A DNA stretch of 64,000 nucleotides from Patescibacteria group bacterium (GCA_018817125.1 JAHIUN010000002.1:1-64000); one strand, 5' to 3'. Positions 29,298 to 38,431 are shown, counted from the first letter of the stretch. Program-made: numbers and translations. Notes: a model not told the origin generated them from the sequence alone.

Positions 29298-31364
29298 ATG
29301 AGCCGACCGCCAAAAAAGCAAAAATTCACCGTCCGGTATGAACCTATGGAAGGGGAGTTCTTCGATATAAAACCTCCCAAAAATCCACCGGTACCCACTA
29401 TTCCGGAAGCAGAAAAAAGGCCGTCTAGTGGATTTGGCCGGTTTTTTGCTGTGGCGTTCATCATTTTTTTAGCGTTTACGATTACGGGGATCTATACAAA
29501 CGGCCGTTATTTCCTTTCCGAAAACAAAAACATCGCCTTCGCGGGTTACGATAATCTGAAGGAAGGCGCGAAGTCTTTGGCAGATCAGGATTTTAACCGG
29601 GCAGGACTGTTGTTTGAAGGAGCGGAATTCACGTTTAAAGAAATGGACCGGAACATGCGTTTTTTAACCGGTCAGGCTAATCACTATCTAAAAGCTGATT
29701 TGTATCTGGACGCGACTCAGAAATTACTGGAAAGTGGTATGGCGGTCTCCCGCATCGGTCAGGAATTGAGCGGTCTTTTAAAGGACTCGCGGAGCATCCC
29801 CGCTATTTTTATTCAGCAGAACCTTCACGATGATTCATCCATACGCCTCACCGATCTGGTGCGGGTGCAGAAAGAGCGTTTGGATCGGGTGATGGCTGAA
29901 ACTCTGCTGATCCAGAATAATCTGACCACCCTGAATAACGACGCGCTCCCAAAAGATCTTAATCAGGCACTTGAGACAGCTCGGGGATATTTGGGGGTGT
30001 TTTTAGCAACGCTTAAGGAGGTGAATGATAATTTTAAGACCGCCCTCACCCTTCTCGGTGACCCGATGCCTCATCGGTATCTCGTTCTTTTGCAAAATAA
30101 CCATGAGCTAAGGGCAACAGGCGGGTTTATTGGCAGTTACGCACTGATCGACGTGAACGACGGAGCCATCACGAAAGTGGAGGTAAAAGATGTGTATCAA
30201 ATCGATGGTCAGCTGGCTGAGGTAGTTGCGCCGCCTCCGGGTATCGACCAGGTCGCTGACCGGCTTTATATGCGTGACGCAAATTACAGTCCGGATTTTC
30301 CGACCGCCGCCAAACAGATCATGTGGTTTTTAGAACACAGTAACGGGCCAACCGTTGACACGGTAATCGCCATCGACCAGACGGTTGCCGAAAAACTGCT
30401 GACCCTGACAGGTGAAGTGACAGCCCCTGGTTTTCCTTTCGCCATCCGTGCAGAGAATTTCAACGATATTTTCTCTTATCACATCGAAGCCAAACTTTCG
30501 AAAACCGGCACACCCAAACAGATGCTGATCGACTTCATTCCCGTGTTTAAAGAACGGCTTTTGAGTTTAGAAAACTTTTCTCAGCTGAACGATGTCGCGC
30601 TTAGCCTGATTGAAGGCCGTCATATACAGGTGTATTCAACCGATGCCGATATTCAGTCACTGGCCAGTCGTTTGCGATTAGACGGGGGAATGGTCGCCGT
30701 TCAGCCGGACGTGGATTATCTTTCGATCATCACCACCGCGATCGGCGGGAATAAAAGCGACACGTTTATTAAAACCAACCTCACCCATCATACCGAGATC
30801 GGCTCTATGGGCGAAATCACCGATTATCTCACCATCCAAAAAACCCACACCTGGAAGCCGGAAGATTTCGTGTATTGGGACAAACTAATAAGCCGGTATG
30901 GTACCGGAGAACTGCACGAAAAGACCCTCCGTTTCATTCATGGAGAAGGGGATAATGTGGATTATATGCGCGTATACGTGCCCAAGGGCAGTCGCTTAAT
31001 CTCTCTTGAGGGAGTGGATATCGAAGACATGGAATCGTACGAAGACCTTGGCCATACCGTATTTGCCTTCACCTTTGGCCCTCTGCCGGCGGGCGAAAGT
31101 CAGTCAGTTAAACTGAGTTATAAACTGCCTTTTGAGCTCGATCCCACCAATCCTGTCAAAGGATTTGACACCTACCGTTTCATCACCCAAAAACAGGCCG
31201 GCGCGCAGAACATCACGCTCCAAAAAAGCTTGCAAACCTCCGACTATCTGCAAGTCCTCGAAACTTACCCGCCCACCTCAAAAACCGCCTTCACTCTTTA
31301 TCCGCAATACGAGACCGCTTTGGATGGGAATGAGATCTTCCTGTCGGCCATAGCGGGGAATTAA
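29298..31364 (+). CDS. DUF4012 domain membrane protein
   Basis: A 688-residue protein with one N-terminal membrane helix (about residues 50-72, FFAVAFIIFLAFTITGIY) and a large outer part. The DUF4012 domain (about residues 255-560) contains YLVLLQNNHELRATGGFIGSY, VDVNDG-type VYQIDGQLAE, RDANYSPDFPTAAKQIMWF and DTVIAIDQTVAEKLLTLTGE. The domain is frequent in CPR bacteria and Actinobacteria, next to cell-wall and polysaccharide genes, but its role is unknown. The C terminus (about 590-688) looks beta-rich and may be a separate module. The leaderless layout is unusual. A surface role is likely from the signal anchor. Confidence 0.88.
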   Translation: MSRPPKKQKFTVRYEPMEGEFFDIKPPKNPPVPTIPEAEKRPSSGFGRFFAVAFIIFLAFTITGIYTNGRYFLSENKNIAFAGYDNLKEGAKSLADQDFNRAGLLFEGAEFTFKEMDRNMRFLTGQANHYLKADLYLDATQKLLESGMAVSRIGQELSGLLKDSRSIPAIFIQQNLHDDSSIRLTDLVRVQKERLDRVMAETLLIQNNLTTLNNDALPKDLNQALETARGYLGVFLATLKEVNDNFKTALTLLGDPMPHRYLVLLQNNHELRATGGFIGSYALIDVNDGAITKVEVKDVYQIDGQLAEVVAPPPGIDQVADRLYMRDANYSPDFPTAAKQIMWFLEHSNGPTVDTVIAIDQTVAEKLLTLTGEVTAPGFPFAIRAENFNDIFSYHIEAKLSKTGTPKQMLIDFIPVFKERLLSLENFSQLNDVALSLIEGRHIQVYSTDADIQSLASRLRLDGGMVAVQPDVDYLSIITTAIGGNKSDTFIKTNLTHHTEIGSMGEITDYLTIQKTHTWKPEDFVYWDKLISRYGTGELHEKTLRFIHGEGDNVDYMRVYVPKGSRLISLEGVDIEDMESYEDLGHTVFAFTFGPLPAGESQSVKLSYKLPFELDPTNPVKGFDTYRFITQKQAGAQNITLQKSLQTSDYLQVLETYPPTSKTAFTLYPQYETALDGNEIFLSAIAGN

Positions 31365-31867
31365 CCCCTCCGCCTTTTCCTTTTCTGCAGATTTTTGGTC
31401 AGGAACACATGACCGACCTCGTTGCTGAAGCCGTTTTTCCTGAAAAATCCGATGGCCTGCTTATTTTCGGAATCCGTGTCGACCAGCATCATCCGGACTC
31501 CATTTTTGGTGAACACATCGGTCAGTCGTTTAAGAAGCCGCTTTCCTATGCCGGATCCTTTTAATTCGGGCCTTACCCCCAGCCAGACCACATAGCCATA
31601 AACCCAGGCATTTTTCCGCTTAGTGATGGTGGTCCCTAGCGCAAATCCCACAATCTCTCCGTGCAGCTCTGCCACGAAAGAAAATTCGCCATCCGATTCA
31701 AAATAGCCGACTAATTCATACTCATCCCACGTACGGTAGAGGCTGGGCCATTTTCCTGCGGTAAAAAGTCTTTCCCCTAGGGAAAAGACAGCTGACAGAT
31801 CATCCAGTTCCATTTCACGGATAATCAGCTCTGTTAAATCAATGTCTGCCCGCTTTCGCCCCTTCAT
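31361..31867 (-). CDS. GNAT family N-acetyltransferase
   Basis: A 168-residue acetyltransferase. Motif A, the acetyl-CoA pyrophosphate site, is GVRPELKGSGIGKRLLKRL (about residues 99-117), preceded by VYGYVVWL and followed by MLVDTDSENKQAIGFFRKNGF, the usual motif B. A basic C-terminal tail (NLQKRKRRRG) may bind nucleic acid or ribosome. The stop overlaps the DUF4012 stop by 4 bp tail to tail. The substrate is unknown; RimI-like function is possible but not shown. Confidence 0.87.
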   Translation of the reverse strand: MKGRKRADIDLTELIIREMELDDLSAVFSLGERLFTAGKWPSLYRTWDEYELVGYFESDGEFSFVAELHGEIVGFALGTTITKRKNAWVYGYVVWLGVRPELKGSGIGKRLLKRLTDVFTKNGVRMMLVDTDSENKQAIGFFRKNGFSNEVGHVFLTKNLQKRKRRRG

Positions 31868-31914
31868 AATAATAAATTAATGCCAAAATCAGTATACTCC
31901 TGTCGGTCAAGCCT

Positions 31915-32736
31915 TTACGATGACCGTTTTTTCAACTCCTCATACAAAGCCTTTTCCATTACTTTTACAGGCGCTTTTTTGCCGAACCACAATTCAAATT
32001 GTCCCACGGCCTGATGAAGGAGCATCCGCTCACCGCTGATCGGGGTGGCACCGGCTTTCTTAGCTTCTTTGAGGAGCTGAGTTTCAATCGGATTGGTAAT
32101 GACATCCATCACCACTGCATGAGAGGGGATTTGGTCGGCATGAAGCAAAGATTCTTCGCTATTCGGCATGGAGCCGACGGGGGTGGCGTTTACGATAATG
32201 TCAAAATTTGCTTGTGGAATATGGCGGAACTCAATGGGTTCTACATCAAATTCATCCGCTAAATCCTCAGCCCTTTGCGTGGTTCTGTTAAAAACATGCA
32301 CATCTGCACCAAATTCTTTTAGGGTATAAATAATCGCTCTGGCGGCACCGCCCGCCCCCATCACAAGGGCTTTCTTTCGTTTTATTTCCGATTGTTCCCG
32401 CAGGGCCTGAATGGCACCCATCGCATCAGTATTGTAGCCGTTCAGCATGCTGTTTTCATTTACCACCGTGTTCACTGAGCCGATGATTCTTGCCGCCGGA
32501 TCATAATGATCCATATACTGCATAATCGTCAGCTTATAAGGCATAGTCACGCTGAATCCGCCGATATTATTCAGCTCCGTTTCATAACAAAAATTAGCCA
32601 GGTTTTCCGGGTCATCGGGATCGATATCAAATAGGCGATATTCCGCCTCCAGTTTTAAATACTGAATCCCCGCGTTGTGCATTGCCGGGCTGAGTGAATG
32701 AGTAACTGGATGTCCGACAATTCCATAGGTCTTCAT
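31915..32736 (-). CDS. aroE: Shikimate dehydrogenase
   Basis: Reduces 3-dehydroshikimate with NADPH in the shikimate pathway. Signals: YGIVGHPVTHSLSPAMHN (substrate-binding Ser pair), FSVTMPYK with the catalytic Lys, NTDAMGAIQAL with the catalytic Asp, and GAGGAARAI as dinucleotide loop with NRT(TQRAE). Length 273, normal. It is followed (upstream on this strand) by hisS after a TCAGAAATC repeat. No other aro gene is in the window. Confidence 0.95.
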   Translation of the reverse strand: MKTYGIVGHPVTHSLSPAMHNAGIQYLKLEAEYRLFDIDPDDPENLANFCYETELNNIGGFSVTMPYKLTIMQYMDHYDPAARIIGSVNTVVNENSMLNGYNTDAMGAIQALREQSEIKRKKALVMGAGGAARAIIYTLKEFGADVHVFNRTTQRAEDLADEFDVEPIEFRHIPQANFDIIVNATPVGSMPNSEESLLHADQIPSHAVVMDVITNPIETQLLKEAKKAGATPISGERMLLHQAVGQFELWFGKKAPVKVMEKALYEELKKRSS

Positions 32737-32737
32737 T

Positions 32738-32791
32738 TGCGATTTGTGAATTGTGATTTGCGATTTGAATCAGAAATCTCAAATCAGAAAT
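32738..32791. repeat. Intergenic repeat, GCGATTTGTGAATTG/TCAGAAATC family
   Basis: Left units TTGCGATTTGTGAATTGTG and right units AATCAGAAATCTCAAATC; fills the gap between aroE start and hisS stop. Confidence 0.8.
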
Positions 32792-32795
32792 AAAG

Positions 32796-34106
32796 TTACT
32801 CCTCCCACATATTCCTTTTATCCAACCGATTCTCCCCGATTTTCTCCGCCACTACATCCACAATACCGTCCATCGGCAACGTTTCCTGACTTCCTTTATC
32901 CATATCACGCAGAATAATAGTTTTTTCCTGCACTTCGATCTGCCCCAGGATCATGGCATATTCGGCCTGCAGGCGATCCGCCACTTTCATCTGTGATTTA
33001 ATGGAGGCTTTGCCGGCCGCTGCCACTACATTAATGCCTCGCTCACGCATCTCGTTGAGAAGGGAGAGGGAGCGTTTTTTGGCAATGTGACCGAGTTGGG
33101 CCACAAATACATGGATGCGGTCTTTATTGGGTGGACGGATGCCGGCTTCTTTCATATGTTCAATAGTCCGCTCCATACCCGCGGCATAGCCCATAGCCGG
33201 AGTGGATGTTCCGCCAAAAAGTTCCACTAAACCATCATATCGTCCGCCACCGCCAGTGGCGTTCTGGGCGCCGTCTTTTTGGCTCCAGTATTCAAAAACA
33301 GTATGTGTGTAATAATCCAGTCCGCGTACCAGATAGGGATTTTCGGTATAAGTCACTTTCAGCTCATCCAAAAATTCTTTAACAAGACCATAATGCTCTT
33401 TGCTTTCTTCGCTCATTACATTTGCGAATTTTGGAGCCATTGAAGCGAGGATCTGGCAGTCTTCCTCTTTGCAGTCGAGCAGGCGGAGAGGGTTCCGGTG
33501 CAGTCGCTTTTGGCAGTCTTCACACAAACTTCTTTCCTTACCGGTGTAAAAGTTAATCAGATCTTCTTTAAACCGACTGCGGTCTTCGCTGGAGCCGATG
33601 GTGTTCAGCTGGAGGCTGAGGCGGTCAGCAATGCCCAGATCCTGATTGATTTTATGAGAAAGGTAAATCACTTGCGCGTCGATGACCGGATCAGACTCAC
33701 CAATGATTTCAAAACCGAACTGATGAAACTGACGGTAGCGGCCTTTCTGCGGACGGTTGTAGCGGAAAAACGGTTCGATGTAATAAAGTTCTACAGGCTG
33801 AGGCAATTGCTGCATACCATGCTGAAGATAGGCTCGTACCACCCCAGCGGTTCCTTCGGGTCTTAACGCGAGCTTTTTTCCGCTCTTGCTTTCAAACGTA
33901 AACATTTCTTTCTCCACAATATCCGTAGTATCTCCCAGGCTGTGCACAAACACATCCAGATTTTCAAACATGGGAGTGCTGATACGGCGAAAACCGGCTT
34001 CACGACAGCGATGGCGGACTACCTTTTTAATAAACGAAAAATACAGGTGATCATCCGGCAGCACATCGTGAACACCTTTAGGGCTTTGGTACTTGGGAGA
34101 AGCCAT
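32796..34106 (-). CDS. hisS: Histidyl-tRNA synthetase
   Basis: Class II synthetase charging tRNA-His. Motif 2 is YYIEPFFRYNRPQKGRYRQFHQFGFE, the HisA motif is LVRGLDYYTHTVFEY, and motif 3 is GYAAGMERTIE. The N-terminal motif 1 region has RRISTPMFENLDVF. The C-terminal anticodon-binding domain (about 335-425) holds IHVFVAQLG and LQAEYAMILGQIEVQEKTIILRDM. Length 436, standard. Single gene with repeats on both sides. Confidence 0.97.
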   Translation of the reverse strand: MASPKYQSPKGVHDVLPDDHLYFSFIKKVVRHRCREAGFRRISTPMFENLDVFVHSLGDTTDIVEKEMFTFESKSGKKLALRPEGTAGVVRAYLQHGMQQLPQPVELYYIEPFFRYNRPQKGRYRQFHQFGFEIIGESDPVIDAQVIYLSHKINQDLGIADRLSLQLNTIGSSEDRSRFKEDLINFYTGKERSLCEDCQKRLHRNPLRLLDCKEEDCQILASMAPKFANVMSEESKEHYGLVKEFLDELKVTYTENPYLVRGLDYYTHTVFEYWSQKDGAQNATGGGGRYDGLVELFGGTSTPAMGYAAGMERTIEHMKEAGIRPPNKDRIHVFVAQLGHIAKKRSLSLLNEMRERGINVVAAAGKASIKSQMKVADRLQAEYAMILGQIEVQEKTIILRDMDKGSQETLPMDGIVDVVAEKIGENRLDKRNMWEE

Positions 34107-34110
34107 GGTT

Positions 34111-34190
34111 ACGCAATTTTAAATTTTAAATTTTCAATTTTCAAAACCCTTGTTAAATGGAAATTAAAAACTGAGAATTGAAAATTTGAC
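34111..34190. repeat. Intergenic repeat, AATTTTAAATTTTCAATTTTC family
   Basis: Left units TTTTAAATTTTCAATTTTC, loop AACCCTTG, right units AATTAAAAACTGAGAATTG and GAAAATT. Same low-complexity type as 3997. Confidence 0.7.
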
Positions 34191-34238
34191 CGCTAAAGTT
34201 TATCATATCATAAAATTTTTATGTGTACAACTAAAACA

Positions 34239-34348
34239 TTTCTGATTTACAGTCTCAGATTTCAGATTCAATCTCATATTTAAAATCTAACATCTTAAAT
34301 TAAATCAGAAACCCTGCCTGCCGGCAGGCAGGTCTGAGGTCAGAAATG
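34239..34348. repeat. Intergenic inverted repeat, TCAGATTTCAGA family with PAGRQAG-type palindrome
   Basis: Left units ATTTCTGATTTACAGTCTC and AGATTTCAGATTC; right AAATCAGAAACC, followed by CCTGCCTGCCGGCAGGCAGG (34313-34332) and GTCAGAAAT. The CCTGCCTG palindrome is the same as the one read as PAGRQAG inside rsmH. Confidence 0.85.
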
Positions 34349-34353
34349 ACGAG

Positions 34354-35817
34354 CTATTTTACGTCAGTAGCAAGAACAAGTCCGTCCAATCGCGGTTCCC
34401 ATTCCACCCCCTTTTTCACAGCATACAGGCGTGAGGATTCAAACAGGGGGATGCCAATGAGATCTTTATGAATCAACTCCATGATTTTTTGGAGGGTGGT
34501 AAGCCGTTTGTGAGGATCCAGCTCCTGACGGCTTTTTTCAATCAGGGCATCCACAACCGCGTTTTTATACCGCCCGTTATTATATTGCCCCTTGCTGTGG
34601 ATGAAATCATCCAAAAAGCCCCCGGCATCCCCATTTTCTGCCTGCCAGCCGATTACAAACAACTGTGACTGATTGTCTTTAACGCGCTGAAGAAGATCAG
34701 AAGGGGATATGGGATTATCTTTTACCAAAAAGCCGGCTTCACGCAATTGGTTTTTCAGATAATCAGCGAGCGTCCGGTAAGTGGTGAGATAATCCAGCGT
34801 GATTTTTTTTCGCTGTTCGCCGAACAGGTCTTTGGCGCGTTCTCCTTCATTGAATTCAGCCATGGAAATACCCGGATTGTAACCGTAAACTCCGGGAGCT
34901 ACAAACTGGGAGACCTGACGTACAAAATGGTTACCAATCTCTTCGATTTTAGCCGGGTCAAAAAGAGTCAGAATCGCCTCTCGTATTTCCCGGTCAGCAA
35001 GGAGAGGGTCATCCAGTTTAAACATAAGAAAGTTAACTTCCAGACTGTAACTGGTCTTTACTTGTTCTTTGGGGAGCTCAAGCGCCTGATCCCGCGGGAC
35101 CGCCACCAAAATGTCAATCAGTCCCCGCTCAAAGTCTGTTTGACGCTGTTCCTTATTTTTGGTGACCTGATAATTCACGGTCCGATAGGCAGGATGGCGC
35201 CCCCAGTAATTTTCAAACGCTGTAAGTGTTAAATAGTTTCCCTTGACCCATTCCTGAATTTTATAAGGCCCGGTGCCCGTGTTATCCGACCGGTTGATAT
35301 GAAATTTGGTCAGTTTAGAAAGTACAAGAGGGTCAGGCTTTTGAGTAATAATTTTAAGGGTAAAATCATCTTTTTTCTGGATTTCTTTAACGGTGCTCAA
35401 AACGCTTTTTATCTGGCTTCCCCCTATTTTTTGGGCTTCATTATAACTATCGATAACACTTTGGGCATCAAAAGGGGTTCCGTCCTGAAAAACAACCTCC
35501 TTTCTCAATTTAAACTCCCAGGTTACAGGGTCTAAATTTCCCCAGGAAACCGCCAATCCAGGAACAATACGGAGGTTTTTGTCGAATTTTACCAATCCCT
35601 CGTAGGCATTGGCCGTCCGAATCATGTTATTAAGATTCAGGCTATAAGGGGATATGTCGGTGGCTTCTGCGTTTAAAACAATAGTCAGGGTGTCAGCTTT
35701 ATAACGGTGAGGGCCAAAGACCTTGTTCGGGAGTTCCTGAAAAAAGAAGTCCTTTTTAATAAAGGCAAATAGAGCAATGAGGATCAGGAGGCCGGTGAAA
35801 AGATTTTTCTTCGTCAT
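34354..35817 (-). CDS. ABC transporter substrate-binding protein, family 5 (peptide/nickel type)
   Basis: Extracytoplasmic substrate-binding protein of the DppA/OppA family, 487 residues. It starts with a signal anchor (residues about 6-22, FTGLLILIALFAFIKK) and has no lipobox Cys. Family signals: VTWEFKLRKEVVFQDGTPFDAQSVIDSY and RTANAYEGLVKF early, GTGPYKIQEWVKGNYLTLTAFENYW mid, and FIHSKGQYNNGRYKNAVVDALIEKSRQ late. No permease or ATPase gene lies nearby, so it may work with distant transporters or be an orphan. The substrate is not inferable. Confidence 0.88.
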   Translation of the reverse strand: MTKKNLFTGLLILIALFAFIKKDFFFQELPNKVFGPHRYKADTLTIVLNAEATDISPYSLNLNNMIRTANAYEGLVKFDKNLRIVPGLAVSWGNLDPVTWEFKLRKEVVFQDGTPFDAQSVIDSYNEAQKIGGSQIKSVLSTVKEIQKKDDFTLKIITQKPDPLVLSKLTKFHINRSDNTGTGPYKIQEWVKGNYLTLTAFENYWGRHPAYRTVNYQVTKNKEQRQTDFERGLIDILVAVPRDQALELPKEQVKTSYSLEVNFLMFKLDDPLLADREIREAILTLFDPAKIEEIGNHFVRQVSQFVAPGVYGYNPGISMAEFNEGERAKDLFGEQRKKITLDYLTTYRTLADYLKNQLREAGFLVKDNPISPSDLLQRVKDNQSQLFVIGWQAENGDAGGFLDDFIHSKGQYNNGRYKNAVVDALIEKSRQELDPHKRLTTLQKIMELIHKDLIGIPLFESSRLYAVKKGVEWEPRLDGLVLATDVK

Positions 35818-35820
35818 GGG

Positions 35821-35926
35821 TTCGTATTGTGGAGCGTATAATAGCTCGTGTAGTGGCTCGTATAGTGGTTGCCACCATTCGAGCCACTATTCCGGTCAAC
35901 TATTCGAGCCACTATTCGGTATAATA
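35821..35926. repeat. Inverted repeat, GTGGCTCGTATAGTGG/CCACTATTCGAGCCAC family
   Basis: Left units TAGTGGCTCGTATAGTGG, right units ATTCGAGCCACTATTC in tandem. Second copy at 39565-39663. It lies between the substrate-binding protein start and the terminator of the STAS gene. Confidence 0.9.
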
Positions 35927-35930
35927 GCAA

Positions 35931-35960
35931 AAAACCCCGATGAGTGACACCAGGGTTTTT
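35931..35960 (-). terminator. Terminator downstream of the STAS gene
   Basis: On the minus strand AAACCCTGG pairs with TCGGGGTTT (some mismatches), then a T run. It is 18 bases after the STAS stop. Confidence 0.6.
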
Positions 35961-35978
35961 TATTGATTGTTTTTAGTA

Positions 35979-36539
35979 TTAAACAGCTGGAGGAGTAGGA
36001 GGAGCGGATTCCGAAGGAGCCGAAGCCTCTGACGAAGGAACCGAAGCCTCTGGCGAAGGTTCCTGAGGAAGTTCCGGAGCGGGAGCTGCTGCTACTGCGA
36101 CAGGTTCTTTAGGTTTTTCTTCCGGCATTTTAGCCACGGGCGCAACAGGGGCTATCGGCGTTTCGGCAGGAGCACTGCCGCCACTAAAAGCAGATTTAGC
36201 TTCTTCAGTGGTGTTATAGATCGTGACGATCTGAGTAATTCCCACTACTTTTAAGATATCCAGAATATTGGGGCGGGCATTGGTGATAGCGATCTTACCG
36301 TTTTTGGCGCTCGCGCGGGAATACCAATCGGTAACGTAGCCGATGGATTTGGAATTCATATAAGCCAGTTCGGAAAAATCCAGAAGCAGATTGGGCTCAG
36401 ACATTTCATCGATTGCCTGATAAATCTTTTTAGCCTCCTCATCCACATTGGTTTCATCGAGCTGACCGATAAAACTGATCATTTTGACCATTTTACCGTT
36501 TACATCCAAGTCCTGAAGAGTGGTTTGTACGTCTGCCAT
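35979..36539 (-). CDS. STAS-domain protein (anti-sigma factor antagonist-like) with Pro/Ala tail
   Basis: A 186-residue protein. Residues about 8-110 fit a STAS domain of the SpoIIAA/RsbV group: VKMISFIGQLDETNVDEEAKKIYQ, LLLDFSELAYMNSKSIGYVTDW with the Ser phosphorylation region (MNSKSIG), and ILKVVGITQIVTIY. Residues 120-186 are a Pro/Ala/Glu-rich tail (PVAKMPEEKPKEPVAVAAAP). The gene lies upstream (same strand, downstream in transcription) of a HATPase kinase gene, so the two form a partner-switch pair. No sigma factor or phosphatase is adjacent. Confidence 0.85.
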   Translation of the reverse strand: MADVQTTLQDLDVNGKMVKMISFIGQLDETNVDEEAKKIYQAIDEMSEPNLLLDFSELAYMNSKSIGYVTDWYSRASAKNGKIAITNARPNILDILKVVGITQIVTIYNTTEEAKSAFSGGSAPAETPIAPVAPVAKMPEEKPKEPVAVAAAPAPELPQEPSPEASVPSSEASAPSESAPPTPPAV

Positions 36540-36559
36540 GATAGATTTGATTTTAAATT

Positions 36560-36614
36560 TTAAGTTTTAAATCAGAAATCTGAAATCAGAAATCTGAAAT
36601 CAGAAATCTGAAAT
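36560..36614. repeat. Intergenic repeat, AATCAGAAATCTGAAATCAG, three units
   Basis: Three tandem TCAGAAATCTGAAA units, preceded by TTTTAAATTTTAAGTTT. It separates the STAS gene from the HATPase gene. Confidence 0.9.
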
Positions 36615-36615
36615 G

Positions 36616-37185
36616 TTATAGTTGTTCTCCTTCTTCTAAATATTTTACCACGTGCACCGTCAGCCCGCCTTCGGGGTTATCTTTGAATTCCAGAACATCG
36701 GTCCAGTTGGCCACGATCTGAGTCAGGCCGCGCCCGCGGAGTGAAGTCATTTTGGTGGGGTCTATATGCTTTCGCTGTTCAACCACAGCCGTCATATTCT
36801 GAGCTGTTTTTTTAGAGGGACCCGTGCCGGAATCGATGATATAGATCTCAATACTTTTGCCTTTACGGCTGACAAAAGTAATTGTCACATCCATACCCGG
36901 GGCGGACCCGAATTCGATGGCATTGTTAACGAGTTCGTCAACCACCGACTGAAACCGGAAAGCCCATTGTTCTGAAAAACCAGTCATATTGCGGACCACA
37001 TTCATCGTAAAATCCCTTAAGCCAGACATAAAGTAAGCATTGGTCGGGATAATGATGCTGATTTTTACTGGTTCATCCATGTTTTTTTGGCTTTTACTGG
37101 CGACACTTTGATCCTGAGTCACTCCAGTTCCCTTATTTTCAGAGGGGATAGTAATGTTGGTGTCAGATGGTTTTGTTTCTTCCAT
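36616..37185 (-). CDS. Anti-sigma-factor-type ATP-binding kinase (HATPase_c_2)
   Basis: A 189-residue serine kinase of the SpoIIAB/RsbW type. The ATP site is built from the N-box VVDELVNNAIEFGSAPG (about residues 88-104), YIIDSGTGPSKK as the D-box (about 122-133), and LRGRGLTQIVANWTDVLEF (about 150-170). It likely phosphorylates the STAS protein encoded downstream on the same strand, 76 bp away. In other bacteria such pairs control a sigma factor or a signalling output. The first 25 residues are Thr/Ser-rich and not conserved. Confidence 0.85.
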   Translation of the reverse strand: MEETKPSDTNITIPSENKGTGVTQDQSVASKSQKNMDEPVKISIIIPTNAYFMSGLRDFTMNVVRNMTGFSEQWAFRFQSVVDELVNNAIEFGSAPGMDVTITFVSRKGKSIEIYIIDSGTGPSKKTAQNMTAVVEQRKHIDPTKMTSLRGRGLTQIVANWTDVLEFKDNPEGGLTVHVVKYLEEGEQL

Positions 37186-37246
37186 GAGATTTGGTTTCTT
37201 AGCTATCTTGATATTTTATCATTTTTTAAGCAAAAAAGCAAGAATA

Positions 37247-37355
37247 ATTACTCTGATAAGTAACTGATTGACATCTAATTGACGGCTGATAGATATCCAG
37301 GGGGCTAGCTGACTAGCGATCTATTAGCTGTCCATTGGTAATCAATAAGAAATCC
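37247..37355. repeat. Inverted repeat with CTGATAAGTAACTGATT/AATCAATAAGAAATC arms
   Basis: Left CTGATAAGTAACTGATTGAC, centre CCAGGGGGCTAGCTGACTAG, right TATTAGCTGTCCATTGG and AAATCCATCAG. Arms are degenerate. Single copy. It ends at the lepB stop; 37186-37246 upstream of the HATPase start is A/T-rich. Confidence 0.55.
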
Positions 37356-37356
37356 A

Positions 37357-38331
37357 TCAGTTTTCCAGCACCCCCGCCGGTATAAGGCGAAGATCATTGG
37401 GGGGCCAAAGGACAATCAGGACCTTTCCTCTGATATTATTACTGTCCACGAAAGGGGTATACTGCTCGTCAATCGGTGAAAACCAATGGCGGGAGTCATT
37501 GCTGTGGCCGCGATTATCCCCTAAGACAAAATTATACCCCTCAGGAACGACAAAATCCCCCATGCCGGGTGTTTTGTTAAAATACGTACTGAAAGCGTTT
37601 TCATCGTTTAAATAGGCTTCTTCCAGCTCAATAAATTCGTTGCCATCCACCATTTTTAAATAGACACGCCCGTTTTCAATCCGGATGGTGTCACCAGGGA
37701 CCCCGATAATCCGTTTAACAAAATATTCAGGCCCCGTCGAACTATAGATCCGCACCAGATACGATTGACCCTCCTGGCCTAGAAAAGTTAGTTGCCCGGC
37801 CTTAATATCCGCTTCGTTCACCACCTTTTTTTCAGCCTGTTTCCAGCTGCGGTCGATAAGAGAATCGGCTTTTGATTCCTCAATAGGCCTAAAATAAATC
37901 AAGTCTCCCTTTTCCACTTCATCCTGACAGAACCAGAACAGTCGGACGAGGGGGTTCTGGCAGTAAAAAACGTTTTTTTCGGTTTTTAAATCCTCAATGG
38001 GCAAAACCCCTTCACCGCTTGCGCCAAAAACAATCGATTCTTCAAATTTATGAGGATATTTATTGGTAATAGGGGGTAAGAAAACCACTGTATCTCCCCG
38101 TTCAGGCTCTCCTAAATGGTAATTTAGCTTATCAATCAGGATGAATTCATTATTTTTTAGCGTATCGGCCATAGAGGAGCCGATGACCCGGAACGGGGAA
38201 ATCAGAAACGTCCGGATCAGCACTACCAGTACAATGATGATGACCGCATTGTAGAGAATATCCGCCAAAAAAAGCCCGATTTCTTTCAGGGGTCTTCTTG
38301 GGCTGCTTTCTTCAGAGGTCTTTTTAAGCAT
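37357..38331 (-). CDS. lepB: Signal peptidase I with a long insertion
   Basis: Cleaves signal peptides after secretion; membrane protease with a Ser-Lys dyad. One membrane helix (about 22-44). Nucleophile Ser53 in VIGSSMADTL; general base Lys206 in YFVKRIIGVPGDTI; GDNRGHSNDSRHWG-type box D is present as VLGDNRGHSNDSRHW. Between the two sites is a segment of roughly 110 residues (about 88-195), much longer than in the usual 180-residue Gram-positive enzymes; it includes two Cys (YCQNPLVRLFWFCQDEV). Length 324 residues (333 from an earlier ATG at 38358). The call is safe; the insertion is unexplained. Confidence 0.92.
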   Translation of the reverse strand: MLKKTSEESSPRRPLKEIGLFLADILYNAVIIIVLVVLIRTFLISPFRVIGSSMADTLKNNEFILIDKLNYHLGEPERGDTVVFLPPITNKYPHKFEESIVFGASGEGVLPIEDLKTEKNVFYCQNPLVRLFWFCQDEVEKGDLIYFRPIEESKADSLIDRSWKQAEKKVVNEADIKAGQLTFLGQEGQSYLVRIYSSTGPEYFVKRIIGVPGDTIRIENGRVYLKMVDGNEFIELEEAYLNDENAFSTYFNKTPGMGDFVVPEGYNFVLGDNRGHSNDSRHWFSPIDEQYTPFVDSNNIRGKVLIVLWPPNDLRLIPAGVLEN

Positions 38332-38431
38332 AGTCTGTGTCTTAAAAAACGCGTACAAAGCTTAGCCGTTATTTAAATTATTTACAAGTTTTTTTATTTT
38401 TGCAATAATCAAGGTGGACAAAAAAATAAAA

